A DNA stretch of 64,000 nucleotides, taken from contig JAGASK010000026.1 of assembly GCA_017621815.1 (NCBI GenBank), positions 1 through 64,000 on the forward strand, read 5' to 3'. The DNA is from Lachnospiraceae bacterium. Its GTDB lineage: Bacteria > Bacillota > Clostridia > Lachnospirales > Lachnospiraceae. Position 1 is the stretch's first letter, and each line of letters starts with the position of its first letter. Position numbers and translations under genes: made by a program. Of the stretch, positions 15,985 through 26,397 are shown one piece after another. The notes beneath the pieces were generated by a model, which ran no database searches, was not told the origin of the DNA, and saw only the letters and a program-made list of their open reading frames with translations.

Positions 15985-16015
15985 TGAGTAGTAATGAAAA
16001 AGACTGCGTATACTG
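15985..16015 (+). promoter_or_regulatory. Possible sigma-G-type promoter of gpr
   Basis: TGAGTA (15985-15990), 18 nt, TATACTG (16009-16015) resembles the forespore sigma-G pattern (TGAATA, CATACTA). gpr is a sigma-G gene in Bacillus. The match is partial. Confidence 0.35.
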
Positions 16016-16051
16016 TATAGGAGAAATATTGCATTGTACTTTGGAGGGAAT

Positions 16052-16960
16052 ATGAGCAGCTTTAAGGTGAGAACGGATTTGGCATTGGAAGCAAGGGAAA
16101 ATGTGGATGAGGGTGCTGAAGAACTTCGAGGGGTTACGGTAGAAGAGGATTATAATGAAAAAAGTGAGGTTAAGGTAACAAAAGTTATTATTGAATCTAA
16201 AAACAGCGCCAAATTTTTAGGTAAGCCGGTAGGAACCTATATTACGTTGGAGGCTCCGGCCATGGCACAGCCTGATGAGGATTATCATAAAGAAATATCG
16301 GAAGAACTGTCGAAACAGCTGAAAATGATTATTCCCGGCATGGAGGATGAAATATCCGTCATGGTTGTGGGGCTTGGAAACAGGGATGTAACTGCTGATG
16401 CCCTTGGCCCTAATGTGGTGGATAATCTGACGATTACAAGACATATGGTGAAAGAATTTGGAAAGGCAGCATACGGCAAAAGCAAAATTCATATGATAAG
16501 CGGTCTGGTACCGGGAGTTATGGCTAAAACAGGAATGGAATCTGCGGAAATCATCAAAGGCGTGGTGGAAAAAACAAAGCCGGATGTTGTTATTGTAGTG
16601 GATGCACTGGCTGCGCGCTCAACCAAAAGGCTGAACAGGACCATACAGGTGACGAATACGGGAATTCATCCCGGTTCAGGTGTGGGAAATTACAGAAATT
16701 CCATTACAGAAGAAAGCCTTGGGGTTCCTGTTATTGCTATTGGAGTTCCTACTGTAGTTGATGCGGCTACGATTGTAAATGACGCTCTTGAAAAAGCAGT
16801 AAAGCGTCTTGCGGAGGATACTGTGGAATTGAAAGAAGAACTGCGAAACGGTATGGGAGAGCTTTATAATATGTATGTAACGGGAAAAGACGTGGACTAT
16901 GAAATAAAGCAAATCAGCCATATTATCTGCGATGCCATTCATGGCGCTCTGGATATATAG
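16052..16960 (+). CDS. gpr: GPR endopeptidase (spore germination protease)
   Basis: 302 aa from ATG 16052 with GGAGGG (16043-16048) just upstream; an upstream TTG would precede the ribosome site. The sequence matches peptidase family A25 throughout: an N-terminal propeptide region (FKVRTDLALEA) that is autocatalytically removed, then GLGNRDVTADALGPNVV and VVDALAARS. The enzyme is made in the forespore and degrades small acid-soluble spore proteins at germination. spoIIP follows, as in Bacillus. Confidence 0.95.
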   Translation: MSSFKVRTDLALEARENVDEGAEELRGVTVEEDYNEKSEVKVTKVIIESKNSAKFLGKPVGTYITLEAPAMAQPDEDYHKEISEELSKQLKMIIPGMEDEISVMVVGLGNRDVTADALGPNVVDNLTITRHMVKEFGKAAYGKSKIHMISGLVPGVMAKTGMESAEIIKGVVEKTKPDVVIVVDALAARSTKRLNRTIQVTNTGIHPGSGVGNYRNSITEESLGVPVIAIGVPTVVDAATIVNDALEKAVKRLAEDTVELKEELRNGMGELYNMYVTGKDVDYEIKQISHIICDAIHGALDI

Positions 16961-17027
16961 GTTAAAGTTTACGGAAGAATGAATATTTCTGCGCAAGCAT
17001 ATACTTCCATAGTGAGGTGTGCTTGTC

Positions 17028-18362
17028 ATGTCGGGAAAGAAGCTTGAAAAAATAAAGAAAATAATAATAGCATGCGTTATTTTTGCAGGCTTCATTTGTA
17101 TGCTGGCAGATTACCTGAAAAAAACAGAGACGGAAGAAAGTAAAGAAGGAAGCTTCTGGCAGAATATGGGAAATGAAATCTGCAGGAATATAGAGAAAAG
17201 TTATTTTCTTCTTCCGTCATTTCTGCGGGAAGGAAAAGATGCCGGAAATTCCTTTTATTTTATAGAGCAGGCAATGAGGGATGAGATGCCCCTTTACAGC
17301 TATGCGCTGAACAGTGACAGCAAAGACAAAACAGAGGATGAAAGCATGGCAGAAATTATCATGAAGCAGGAGGGAGCTGACGAGGATACTAAAAATATAG
17401 AAGAAAGCCATCTGGACTATGGAGAAGATGCTTTACATATTGAAAACAGCATGATGGAAGAAATGCAGAAGGAAAACAGCAAATATAAACAGGGAGAAAT
17501 GGACGGGGATGCAATGGTTGAAGATGCGGATGTGCAGCCTGAGGAAGCGGAAATTGTGACAGAGAATCAGTCAGGGGAATTTGAGATACCTGAATATCCT
17601 TCCTATACTTATGACTGGTCTGAAAACTGGGGGTATGAAGAGCTGGTATCCAATTTTTATGCGGTAGATAATACCACTTCGTTAAAAGAAGAATATATGA
17701 ATCTGGATACTCTTTTGTATGAGGATTTATCTGTTGATAAGACATCGGATGGACCACAGATTCTGATTTATCATACCCATTCCCAGGAGGCTTTTGCTGA
17801 CTCTGTTGCCGGCGATGCTTCCACTACTATTGTGGGAGCGGGAGATAAACTGGCAAGGCTTCTGGAGGAAGAATACGGTTTTAAAGTGATGCATCATACC
17901 GGCGAATATGATGTGGAAGACAGGGATTATGCTTATTCCAACTCCCTGCCCGCACTGGAAAAAATACTGGAAGAAAATCCTTCCATCGAGGTTGTAATTG
18001 ATTTGCACCGTGATGCGGTAAAAGAAGGAAATAAGCTGGTCATGGACCTTAACGGCAGGCCTACCGCCAGATTTATGTTTTTTAACGGCATGAGTTACAT
18101 ACGGAATAAAGGGGATATTACATATCTTGAGAATCCTTATATTCAGGATAATCTTGCATTTTCTTTTCAGGCACAGGTAACGGCAAATGAGTATTATCCG
18201 GGAATTGCCCGGAAAATATATTTGAAAGCATACCGGTATAATCTTCATTTAAAGCCGAAAAGCATGCTCATTGAGCTGGGCGCCCAGACAAATACTGTTG
18301 AAGAAATCATGAACGCCTGCGACCCTCTTGCACACATCATTTCCATTGTGCTCGCTGGGTAA
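17028..18362 (+). CDS. spoIIP: Stage II sporulation protein P
   Basis: 444 aa. The ATG at 17028 has GAGGTG 8 nt upstream. There is one N-terminal membrane anchor (residues about 9-30), then a long acidic low-complexity region (about 90-190) and the SpoIIP amidase/endopeptidase domain (about 240-444) with the zinc-ligand motif IYHTHSQEAF and the VIDLHRDA motif. SpoIIP cleaves peptidoglycan with SpoIID during engulfment of the forespore. Confidence 0.95.
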   Translation: MSGKKLEKIKKIIIACVIFAGFICMLADYLKKTETEESKEGSFWQNMGNEICRNIEKSYFLLPSFLREGKDAGNSFYFIEQAMRDEMPLYSYALNSDSKDKTEDESMAEIIMKQEGADEDTKNIEESHLDYGEDALHIENSMMEEMQKENSKYKQGEMDGDAMVEDADVQPEEAEIVTENQSGEFEIPEYPSYTYDWSENWGYEELVSNFYAVDNTTSLKEEYMNLDTLLYEDLSVDKTSDGPQILIYHTHSQEAFADSVAGDASTTIVGAGDKLARLLEEEYGFKVMHHTGEYDVEDRDYAYSNSLPALEKILEENPSIEVVIDLHRDAVKEGNKLVMDLNGRPTARFMFFNGMSYIRNKGDITYLENPYIQDNLAFSFQAQVTANEYYPGIARKIYLKAYRYNLHLKPKSMLIELGAQTNTVEEIMNACDPLAHIISIVLAG

Positions 18363-18374
18363 ATGTGGTATACT
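18346..18374 (+). promoter_or_regulatory. Likely promoter of lepA-hemW
   Basis: TTGTGC (18346-18351), 17 nt, and an extended -10 TGGTATACT (18366-18374) lie across the 3' end of spoIIP, about 40 nt before lepA. Confidence 0.5.
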
Positions 18375-18412
18375 TCCTAAGAGAAATTGCTTAAAGGAGA
18401 CCGGAAGAGAGT

Positions 18413-20227
18413 ATGGCACATATTGACCAGAGTAAAATCAGAAATTTCTGCATAGTAGCCCATATTGACCATGGAAAGTCTACACTGGCAGACAGAATTA
18501 TAGAAAAAACAGGGCTTTTAACCAGCAGGGAAATGCAGGCTCAGGTTCTTGATAATATGGACCTTGAAAGAGAAAGGGGCATTACGATTAAGGCGCAGAC
18601 CGTAAGAACCATATATAAAGCGAAGGACGGCGAAGAATACATTTTTAATTTAATCGATACCCCGGGACATGTTGACTTTAATTATGAGGTCAGCAGAAGT
18701 CTTGCTGCCTGTGACGGGGCAATTTTGGTAGTGGATGCGGCACAGGGGATTGAAGCCCAGACACTTGCCAATGTTTATCTGGCTCTTGAGCATAATCTTG
18801 AAGTATTTCCGGTAATTAACAAAATAGATTTACCAAGTGCGGAACCGGAGAGAGTAAAGAATGAAATTGAAGATGTGATTGGCATTGAAGCCCAGGATGC
18901 ACCTCTCATTTCCGCAAAAAACGGTATTGGAATTGACGAAGTGCTGGAAGCTATTGTGGAGAAAATCCCGGCGCCTTCAGGAAATCCGGATAATCCTCTG
19001 CAGGCGCTTATATTTGATTCTTTATATGATCCGTATAAGGGAGTTATTATTTTCTGCCGCATTATGGAAGGATGTGTGTCCAAAGGGACAGGCATCAGGA
19101 TGATGGCAACGGGAGCTGTGGCGGATGTTGTGGAAGTAGGATATTTCGGCGCAGGACAGTTTATTCCCTGTGAAGAATTAAGCGCCGGTATGGTAGGTTA
19201 CATTACCGCTTCCATTAAGAATGTAAAGGATACTGCAGTGGGGGATACAGTTACGGAGGATAAAAGGCCCTGCAGCGAGCCGCTTCCCGGTTATAAAAAG
19301 GTCAATCCCATGGTATACTGCGGTGTTTATCCGGCAGACAGTGCGAAATATTCAGACTTAAGGGATGCCCTTGAAAAACTTCAGCTGAACGATGCTTCCC
19401 TGCAGTATGAGCCGGAAACCTCTATTGCCCTTGGTTTTGGGTTCCGCTGCGGATTCCTGGGACTTCTGCATCTGGAAATTATTCAGGAGAGACTGGAAAG
19501 AGAATATAATCTGGATTTAGTTACAACCGCACCGGGTGTTATTTATAAGGTGCATAAGACAAATGGTGAAGTGATTGAGCTTACCAATCCTTCCAACCTG
19601 CCGGATCCCGCTGAAATTGAATATATGGAAGAACCTGTGGTCTCTGCCGAAATTATGGTGACAACGGAATTTATCGGTTCCATCATGGAGCTTTGCCAGG
19701 AAAGAAGGGGAAGGTACCTTGGTATGGAATATATGGAAGAGACAAGAGCCCTTCTTAAATATGAGCTTCCTTTAAATGAGATTATTTATGACTTTTTTGA
19801 TGCCCTGAAATCCCGCTCCAGAGGTTATGCCTCTTTTGACTATGAATTAAAGGGATATGAGCAGTCCGAACTTGTGAAGCTGGATATATTGATTAACAGG
19901 GAAGAAGTGGATGCCCTTTCCTTTATTGTGCATAAGGACAGCGCTTATGACCGGGGCAGAAGAATGTGTGAAAAACTTAAGGATGAGATTCCCAGACATT
20001 TGTTTGAAATTCCCATTCAGGCAGCTGTAGGAGGTAAAATTATTGCCAGGGAGACCGTAAAGGCCATGCGCAAGGATGTGCTTGCCAAGTGTTACGGCGG
20101 TGATATTACCCGTAAGAAGAAGTTGCTTGAAAAGCAGAAAGAAGGAAAGAAGCGTATGCGCCAGATAGGCAGCGTTGAAATTCCTCAGAAAGCATTTATG
20201 AGTGTGCTGAAATTAGATGAAAACTGA
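18413..20227 (+). CDS. lepA: Elongation factor 4 (LepA)
   Basis: 604 aa. GTPase motifs: G1 AHIDHGKS (16-23), DTPGH and NKIDLP. Domains II, III and V of EF-G type and the LepA-specific C-terminal domain follow. It is a ribosome-associated back-translocase/initiation GTPase. An AAAGGAGA site precedes the ATG. Its 3' end overlaps hemW by 11 nt. Confidence 0.97.
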   Translation: MAHIDQSKIRNFCIVAHIDHGKSTLADRIIEKTGLLTSREMQAQVLDNMDLERERGITIKAQTVRTIYKAKDGEEYIFNLIDTPGHVDFNYEVSRSLAACDGAILVVDAAQGIEAQTLANVYLALEHNLEVFPVINKIDLPSAEPERVKNEIEDVIGIEAQDAPLISAKNGIGIDEVLEAIVEKIPAPSGNPDNPLQALIFDSLYDPYKGVIIFCRIMEGCVSKGTGIRMMATGAVADVVEVGYFGAGQFIPCEELSAGMVGYITASIKNVKDTAVGDTVTEDKRPCSEPLPGYKKVNPMVYCGVYPADSAKYSDLRDALEKLQLNDASLQYEPETSIALGFGFRCGFLGLLHLEIIQERLEREYNLDLVTTAPGVIYKVHKTNGEVIELTNPSNLPDPAEIEYMEEPVVSAEIMVTTEFIGSIMELCQERRGRYLGMEYMEETRALLKYELPLNEIIYDFFDALKSRSRGYASFDYELKGYEQSELVKLDILINREEVDALSFIVHKDSAYDRGRRMCEKLKDEIPRHLFEIPIQAAVGGKIIARETVKAMRKDVLAKCYGGDITRKKKLLEKQKEGKKRMRQIGSVEIPQKAFMSVLKLDEN

Positions 20228-21413
20228 GTATAAACCCTTAAGTATTTATATACACATTCCATTTTGCGTCAGGAAATGCCTGTATTGTGACTTTCTGTCT
20301 GCTCCGGCAGGCGAAAAAGAAAAGGAAGATTATCTGGAATGCCTGACGGAAGAAATCAGGAGAGAAGCCGTATATTACAAAAAATATGAAGTACAGACTG
20401 TTTTTATCGGCGGAGGAACTCCTTCTCTGGTTTCCGCCCTGTGGATGGAAAGGATACTGCAGGTTGTTTATGATAATTATAAAATGGCTGATGAGCGGGA
20501 GATTACCATAGAGGTGAATCCCGGTACGGTTTCTTTAGACAAGCTTCAGGCATATTATCATATGGGCATAAACCGGCTGAGCATAGGGCTTCAGTCGGCG
20601 CAGGATAATGAGCTTAAGCTTCTTGGCAGAATTCATACGGCAGCGGATTTTTTTCGGACATATGAAAATGCTGTTAAATCAGGATTTAATAATATTAATG
20701 TGGATTTAATGTCGGCGATTCCGTCTCAGACAGTTGACAGTTATAAGGAAACCTTGTATAAAGTGCTTTCCCTTAAGCCCCAGCCGGCTCATATTTCGGC
20801 ATACAGCCTTATTATAGAGGAAGGAACGCCCTTTTACGAGAATACGCCGGAGCTTCCGGATGAAGAAACCGACAGGCTTATGTATAAAATAACTGATGAT
20901 ATTTTAGAGGAAAACGGATATCACAGGTATGAAATTTCCAATTATGCAAAGCCGGGATATGAATGCCGGCATAATAAAGTATATTGGAAAAGAGGAGATT
21001 ATGCAGGCTTTGGAATAGGAGCGGCATCTCTTGTTAATAATGTACGGTTTGGCAATACCGGAGATATCAGGACTTATATAAACCGGATTGCGTCAGGCGG
21101 AAATTGTAATCCGGAAGGCATCCGCTGTCCGGGAAACGGAATCAGGGAAAATATTCAGAAACTTTCCGTAAAAGAACAGATGGAGGAATACATGTTCCTG
21201 GGGCTTCGGCTGACAGAAGGAATTTCCTGCCGGGATTTTTATCATACCTTTGGTGTAAAAATTGATAAAATATATGGGGAAGTTATAAAGAAGCTGGAAA
21301 GACAGGGACTTTTGCTCTGCAAAGCAGATGAAACCGGAGATATGCGGATTGCCTTAAGCGAATTCGGTCTTGATGTGAGTAATGTGGTTATGGCTGAATT
21401 TCTGCTGGAATAA
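20217..21413 (+). CDS. hemW: Radical SAM protein HemW (heme chaperone-type)
   Basis: 398 aa. The [4Fe-4S] motif is C17-x3-C21-x2-C24-D-F; HemW lacks the fourth cysteine of true coproporphyrinogen oxidase HemN. The C-terminal HemN-like domain is present. Family members bind heme and deliver it to respiratory proteins. The start overlaps the lepA end, so translation is probably coupled, as in many Firmicutes. Confidence 0.93.
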   Translation: MKTEYKPLSIYIHIPFCVRKCLYCDFLSAPAGEKEKEDYLECLTEEIRREAVYYKKYEVQTVFIGGGTPSLVSALWMERILQVVYDNYKMADEREITIEVNPGTVSLDKLQAYYHMGINRLSIGLQSAQDNELKLLGRIHTAADFFRTYENAVKSGFNNINVDLMSAIPSQTVDSYKETLYKVLSLKPQPAHISAYSLIIEEGTPFYENTPELPDEETDRLMYKITDDILEENGYHRYEISNYAKPGYECRHNKVYWKRGDYAGFGIGAASLVNNVRFGNTGDIRTYINRIASGGNCNPEGIRCPGNGIRENIQKLSVKEQMEEYMFLGLRLTEGISCRDFYHTFGVKIDKIYGEVIKKLERQGLLLCKADETGDMRIALSEFGLDVSNVVMAEFLLE

Positions 21414-21477
21414 AATTTTTGCAGGAATAAGGCAGTTTAAGGGCACTTCTGCTGTGAAAAGAAAGCGCAATGCGGTG

Positions 21478-21510
21478 TCGGTTGACATAACCGAAGCTTT
21501 GGGATTATAT
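21478..21510 (+). promoter_or_regulatory. Sigma-A-type promoter with overlapping hairpin upstream of sigK
   Basis: A perfect TTGACA (21482-21487), 17 nt, TTATAT (21505-21510). A 6-bp inverted repeat TCGGTT/AACCGA (21478-21483 with 21489-21494) is centred on the -35 box and could be an operator. Confidence 0.6.
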
Positions 21511-21581
21511 TTTATTTTGTGGAAAGGCACTTGGAAGCTCTTTAAGTCATAGAATAATAAAAATGACTTTGGGGGCGCCTT

Positions 21582-22253
21582 TTGAAAACCTTTAGTCAAC
21601 CGCTGTCGGCTTCGGAAGAAGCCTATTATTTACGGCTATTAAAAGAAGGAAACGGCGACGAAGCCGAAAAGGCAAGGGAAATTTTAATTGAAAGAAACCT
21701 TCGTCTGGTGGCCCACATTGCCAAAAAATATCAAAATGTTGATGAGGATATGGAGGATTTGATTTCCATCGGAACCATAGGACTCATTAAGGCAATATCA
21801 TCCTTTGATGCAGGAAAAGGAAAACTCAGTACTTATGCATCCCGCTGTATTGACAATGAACTGCTGATGCTGCTCCGCTCCAAGAAAAAGAGTGCAAGGG
21901 AAGTATCCCTGTTTGAGCCCATCGGAACAGACAAAGAAGGCAACGAGATTAATCTCCTTGATATTATTGAGCAGGAGCAGACAGATGTAACGGAACAGAT
22001 GGAGCTTTGCGAGAATACCAAAAAGATGAAGCGGCTTCTTGATGAAGTGTTAAATGACAGGGAAAGAGAAATTATTTACTTGCGTTACGGCCTTTTAACA
22101 GGCAGGGATGTAACGCAGCGTGAAATCGGGGAAGCGCTTAATATTTCCCGCAGTTATGTGTCCAGAATAGAGAAACGCGCATTAGCCAAATTGCGGGAAG
22201 GGTTTAACAGCGAATACAAGGAAAATAATAACAGGAAAATAAGGAAGACTTAA
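21582..22253 (+). CDS. sigK: Sporulation sigma factor sigma-K
   Basis: 223 aa. Strong resemblance to SigK: QPLSASEEAYYL at the start, NLRLVAHIAKKY, EDLISIGTIGLIKAI (region 2), EPIGTDKEGNEI, and region 4 ISRSYVSRIEKRALAKL. The start is TTG 21582 after GGGGG; an in-frame TGA 18 nt upstream excludes a longer N-terminus. The membrane-targeting pro-sequence of Bacillus pro-sigma-K is therefore absent, and the gene is not split by a skin element. It would direct late mother-cell transcription. pilT follows after 31 nt. Confidence 0.9.
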   Translation: MKTFSQPLSASEEAYYLRLLKEGNGDEAEKAREILIERNLRLVAHIAKKYQNVDEDMEDLISIGTIGLIKAISSFDAGKGKLSTYASRCIDNELLMLLRSKKKSAREVSLFEPIGTDKEGNEINLLDIIEQEQTDVTEQMELCENTKKMKRLLDEVLNDREREIIYLRYGLLTGRDVTQREIGEALNISRSYVSRIEKRALAKLREGFNSEYKENNNRKIRKT

Positions 22254-22284
22254 AAGAACGGAAGGATAACGTGGAGGAAGAGCA

Positions 22285-23340
22285 ATGCCGACAATAGAGG
22301 AAATGTTAAAAGTGGCGAAGGATGCCGGTGCATCTGACTTACATATTACGGTAGGTGTGCCGCCTAAAATGAGGGTTAACGGACATTTGATTACAATGGA
22401 TTTTCCAAGAATGCTGCCGCCTGATACCAGTCAGCTCCTGTCAGAGATTATGAATGAGAAGCAAAGGGAGAAATTTGAGGAAAAAGGGGAGCATGATATG
22501 TCTTTTTCCATTCCGAATTTCGGGCGGTTCCGTGTCAATGCCTACAAACAGAGAGGTTCTGTTGCCATTGCCCTGAGACTTGTAGGTACCCAGGTGCCCT
22601 CCCCTGAGGTTTTGGGAGTTCCTGATTCGGTCATTGATTTATACCAGCGTAAGAGAGGACTGGTACTGGTAACAGGACCTACGGGCAGCGGCAAGTCCAC
22701 AACGCTGGCAGCGATTATTGATAAGATTAACAATAACAGGGAATGCCATGTAATAACTCTGGAAGACCCTATTGAATATCTCCATCAGCATAAACTGGCA
22801 ATGGTAAATCAGAGGGAAATCGGATTGGATTCCCAAAGCTATGCCAACGCCCTGCGGGCGGCGCTGCGGGAAGACCCGGATGTTATTCTGGTAGGTGAAA
22901 TGCGTGATTTTGAAACCATCAGTGTTGCTATTACCGCAGCCGAAACAGGACATTTGGTGCTTTCCACCCTTCATACTATCGGTGCAGCAAGCACGGTAGA
23001 CCGTGTAATTGATGTATTCCCGCCTCATCAGCAGCAGCAAATCCGGGTGCAGTTTGCCAATGTCCTGGAGGCGATTGTTTCCCAGCAGCTGATTCCCCGT
23101 GCGGATGATCTGGGACGTGTAGCCGCATTTGAAGTCCTGCATGCCAACCATGCGGTGAGAAATCTGATTCGGGAAGGAAAGTCCCATCAGCTCATGTCTG
23201 TAATGCAGACCAACAGAAAGGCCGGTATGATAGCAATGGATGAAGCGATTCAGCAGTTATACCGTGAGGGGAAAATTGACAGGGAGATGGCAATTCAGTT
23301 TGCCCAGGATCCTGACGGCATGAAAAATAAGCTTTTCTAA
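22285..23340 (+). CDS. pilT: Type IV pilus retraction ATPase PilT
   Basis: 351 aa, full length. Walker A G131-P-T-G-S-G-K-S, Asp box, Walker B around E205 in DPDVILVGEMRD and the His box TGHLVLSTLHT are all present. PilT powers pilus retraction for twitching or DNA uptake. A GGAGG site precedes the ATG. No pilB/pilC/pilM is adjacent; the nearest related genes are a pseudopilin and a prepilin peptidase 3.5-5 kb downstream. It seems co-transcribed with sigK. Confidence 0.95.
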   Translation: MPTIEEMLKVAKDAGASDLHITVGVPPKMRVNGHLITMDFPRMLPPDTSQLLSEIMNEKQREKFEEKGEHDMSFSIPNFGRFRVNAYKQRGSVAIALRLVGTQVPSPEVLGVPDSVIDLYQRKRGLVLVTGPTGSGKSTTLAAIIDKINNNRECHVITLEDPIEYLHQHKLAMVNQREIGLDSQSYANALRAALREDPDVILVGEMRDFETISVAITAAETGHLVLSTLHTIGAASTVDRVIDVFPPHQQQQIRVQFANVLEAIVSQQLIPRADDLGRVAAFEVLHANHAVRNLIREGKSHQLMSVMQTNRKAGMIAMDEAIQQLYREGKIDREMAIQFAQDPDGMKNKLF

Positions 23341-23395
23341 TAAAAATTTAATTTTTGTTTATAAAAATGTAATTGAAAATGTCATCTTAATAAGG

Positions 23396-23440
23396 TACAG
23401 TAAAATCTATCCATACAGTAGGTTTTACTGTATCTTTTTC
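23396..23440 (+). terminator. Terminator after pilT
   Basis: A perfect 10-bp stem TACAGTAAAA/TTTTACTGTA (23396-23405 with 23423-23432) is followed by TCTTTTT. Confidence 0.88.
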
Positions 23441-23538
23441 TTATTTTTCTTATGCCCTTAAAATATCGGGCAGAGTTTTCAATTTAACGGGATTATATAT
23501 GGTTATGCATGAGGGGTAATTGCGGAAGGAGGAATTTT

Positions 23539-25065
23539 TTGTACAGTACAATTTTATCAGGTGCCGTTTACGGCATTCAAAGCTATCTGGTGCAGGTGGA
23601 AGTGGATTTGTCCCAGGGGCTTCCCTGTTTTGCCATGGTGGGGAGTCTGGGAGGAGAGGTCCGAGAGTCGGGAGAACGGGTGAGAATTGCTCTTAAAAAT
23701 ATGGGAATTCACCTGCCGCCTATGCATATTGCCGTGAATCTTTCCCCTGCGGATATCAAAAAGGAAGGAACCGCTTTTGACCTGCCCATTGCAGTGGCGG
23801 TGCTCTCATCCATGGAAAAAATCAAAAAAAGCGCAGCGGAAGGTATTCTCATATTGGGAGAACTTGGATTGAATGGAGAAATAAGACCGGTAAAAGGCGT
23901 GCTCCCTATTGTAAAAAAAGCATATGAGATGGGAATCAGGCAGTGCATGATTCCGGAGAAAAATGTCAGGGAAGCAGGCCTTGTTCAGGACATAAAAATA
24001 GTTGGTGCAGCCACCCTTTCACAGGTAATTTCATATTTAAATGCTTCTGAAGAAAAAAGAGAAGAGGTGATTTGTCCATTTATGGGAGACGGGGAGATGT
24101 TTGGTGAAAGTGAAACAGCCAATCCTGATTTTTCGGATATTGCAGGGCAGGAAAGTGTAAAACGTGCAGCTGTAATTGCGGCGGCAGGATTTCATAATCT
24201 GCTTGTTACAGGACCTCCGGGCTGCGGCAAAACCATGATAGCAAGGCGTCTCCCTTCTATTCTGCCGCCTCTTTCAAGACAGGAGAGCCTTGAAGTTTCG
24301 TCTGTTTACAGTATTGCCGGAATGCTGGACGAAAAGAAGCCTTTTATGGACAAAAGACCTTTTTTAAGTCCCCATCATACGATTTCACCGCAGGCACTGA
24401 CGGGAGGAGGAAAGATTCCAAGACCGGGAATCATCAGCCTGGCTCACAGAGGTGTGCTTTTTTTGGATGAAATGCCGGAATTTAAAAAGCAGACGCTGGA
24501 TGCCCTGCGCCAGCCTATGGAGGATAAAAAAGTGCATATTTCAAGAGCCTGCGGGACTTTTACCTATCCTGCCGATTTCATGCTGGTAGGAGCCATGAAT
24601 CCCTGTCCCTGCGGTTATTATCCCGATAGAAATAAATGCCGGTGTACACCTTTTGAAATTCATAATTATATCTCACATATTTCAGGTCCTGTTCTTGACA
24701 GAATAGATATTTGCGTGGAAGCGCCAAGAGTGGAACTGGACAAACTGATGAAGGGCAAAAAGGGAGAATCCGGGGAGAGCATGAAAGAGAAGGTGCTGGA
24801 AGCAAGAGAGCGCCAAAAAGAGAGATATGGGGGAACAAAAATCCGGTTTAACGGAGAACTTTGCACCAAAGATATTGAAAAATACTGTGTTCTCGGAAGC
24901 AGACAGCAGGAAATGATGAAAAAGATTTTTCATTCCATGGGGCTTAGCGCACGGGCTTACCACAAAATAATTAAAGTGGCGAGAACCATTGCCGATGTGG
25001 AAAACTGCAGCAGGATAGAAGAAAAGCATCTGGCAGAGGCTGCCTGCTATTATCCAAGGCAATAG
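23539..25065 (+). CDS. YifB/ComM family Mg-chelatase-like AAA+ ATPase
   Basis: 508 aa from TTG 23539, chosen because AAGGAGG (23526-23532) is 6 nt upstream; an ATG at 23509 lies before it. The N-terminal ChlI-like domain (to about residue 160) precedes the AAA+ module with Walker A GPPGCGKT and Walker B LFLDEMPEF, then a C-terminal Mg-chelatase domain. ComM is a branch-migration helicase that helps integrate transformed DNA, fitting its place before dprA. Confidence 0.93.
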   Translation: MYSTILSGAVYGIQSYLVQVEVDLSQGLPCFAMVGSLGGEVRESGERVRIALKNMGIHLPPMHIAVNLSPADIKKEGTAFDLPIAVAVLSSMEKIKKSAAEGILILGELGLNGEIRPVKGVLPIVKKAYEMGIRQCMIPEKNVREAGLVQDIKIVGAATLSQVISYLNASEEKREEVICPFMGDGEMFGESETANPDFSDIAGQESVKRAAVIAAAGFHNLLVTGPPGCGKTMIARRLPSILPPLSRQESLEVSSVYSIAGMLDEKKPFMDKRPFLSPHHTISPQALTGGGKIPRPGIISLAHRGVLFLDEMPEFKKQTLDALRQPMEDKKVHISRACGTFTYPADFMLVGAMNPCPCGYYPDRNKCRCTPFEIHNYISHISGPVLDRIDICVEAPRVELDKLMKGKKGESGESMKEKVLEARERQKERYGGTKIRFNGELCTKDIEKYCVLGSRQQEMMKKIFHSMGLSARAYHKIIKVARTIADVENCSRIEEKHLAEAACYYPRQ

Positions 25066-25113
25066 AAAGGTTTAGAGGAATTTTGTGATACAGGATGGAG
25101 AAGGAGACGGAAA

Positions 25114-26304
25114 TTGACAGACAAAAACAGGGAAACAGAAGCGGCATACAGATATTGGCTTCATAATGTACAGGAAATCGGAGAAAAAACATTTAAAATG
25201 CTGGTGGAGGAATTGGGCGGTGCTAAAGGGGTGTATGATGCTTCAGAAAAAAGAATTGAAAGGATACTGAAAGAAAACATCAGGGAAAGCCGGATAGTTG
25301 AAAGTAAACTGAAGGCTATCAGGCAGTCCCGAAAAGAGTGGAAAGTGGAAGAGAAATATGGGCAGATGACAGAAAAAGGAATTTCCATGGTAAGCATATG
25401 GGATAAGAATTACCCCTTACGGCTGAAAAAAATTACCAGCCCTCCGGTAATTCTGTATTGTATGGGGAAACTGCCCGGGGAAGAAAGAACAGCCCTTGCC
25501 GTAATCGGAGCCAGGGAATGTTCGGAATATGGTGTTTATACAGCAAAGGCCTTTGGGGAAAAAATCGGAGCTGCGGGAATTGATATTATCAGTGGAATGG
25601 CAAGGGGAATCGATGGAATAAGCCAGAGGGCGGCTCTGGACGCCGGAGGATGCTCCTATGCGGTGCTGGGATGCGGAGTTGATATCTGTTATCCTGCCTC
25701 CAACAGTGAACTGTACGGGCAGATTCGGGAAAAGGGCGGAATTATCTCCCCCTTTCCTCCGGGAACGCCTCCCCGGAAAAATCTTTTTCCTTACAGAAAC
25801 AGAATTGTTGCGGGATTGTCTGACGGCGTGCTGGTAATAGAAGCCAGGCAGAAAAGCGGTACATGGATTACGGTAGATATGGCTCTGGAACAGGGGAAAG
25901 ATGTGTATGCTGTGCCGGGAAGGATTACGGACAGATTAAGCGATGGCTGCAACCTGCTGATTCGGCAGGGAGCCGGAATCGCCCTGACTCCGGAGGATGT
26001 AATTGCGGAGCTTGCCATGCTGAGGAACAGGGGAGGGAATAGGGGAGCCCAAAGTAAAACTATGCCGCATCAGGAAAATAAGAAAAGGGCGGAAGAAGAA
26101 AAAGAAACCGGAATTCTGGGATTCCTCGATTTCAATCCCAAATCTTCTGATGAAATACTGGAACTTGCAGGAAAAGCAGGAATGGATATGACCCTGCCAC
26201 AGCTTTTATTTGAGCTGATTCAGCTGTGCATGGAAGGAAAAGCAGGGCAGGTTGGAGGAAATTATTTTGTGAGAAAGATAGAGGCGGGGTACCCATATTT
26301 CTGA
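25114..26304 (+). CDS. dprA: DNA processing protein DprA (Smf)
   Basis: 396 aa starting at TTG 25114 with AAGGAG (25101-25106). The N-terminal SAM/HhH-like part is followed by the Rossmann-fold core with GARECSEYG, SGMARGID and PYRNRIVAGLS, and a C-terminal winged-helix-like region (after about 320). DprA loads RecA on incoming single-stranded DNA during transformation. dprA-topA-codY-flgB synteny is shared with Bacillus, but here a pseudopilin block is inserted between dprA and topA. Confidence 0.95.
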   Translation: MTDKNRETEAAYRYWLHNVQEIGEKTFKMLVEELGGAKGVYDASEKRIERILKENIRESRIVESKLKAIRQSRKEWKVEEKYGQMTEKGISMVSIWDKNYPLRLKKITSPPVILYCMGKLPGEERTALAVIGARECSEYGVYTAKAFGEKIGAAGIDIISGMARGIDGISQRAALDAGGCSYAVLGCGVDICYPASNSELYGQIREKGGIISPFPPGTPPRKNLFPYRNRIVAGLSDGVLVIEARQKSGTWITVDMALEQGKDVYAVPGRITDRLSDGCNLLIRQGAGIALTPEDVIAELAMLRNRGGNRGAQSKTMPHQENKKRAEEEKETGILGFLDFNPKSSDEILELAGKAGMDMTLPQLLFELIQLCMEGKAGQVGGNYFVRKIEAGYPYF

Positions 26305-26397
26305 CAACAGATGAAAAGTTGCAGAAAAATGCGAATCGTATTACAATCAATGTTACAGTGATGAATCCTGTATCCTGGCTAAAGGAGGTATTGATGA

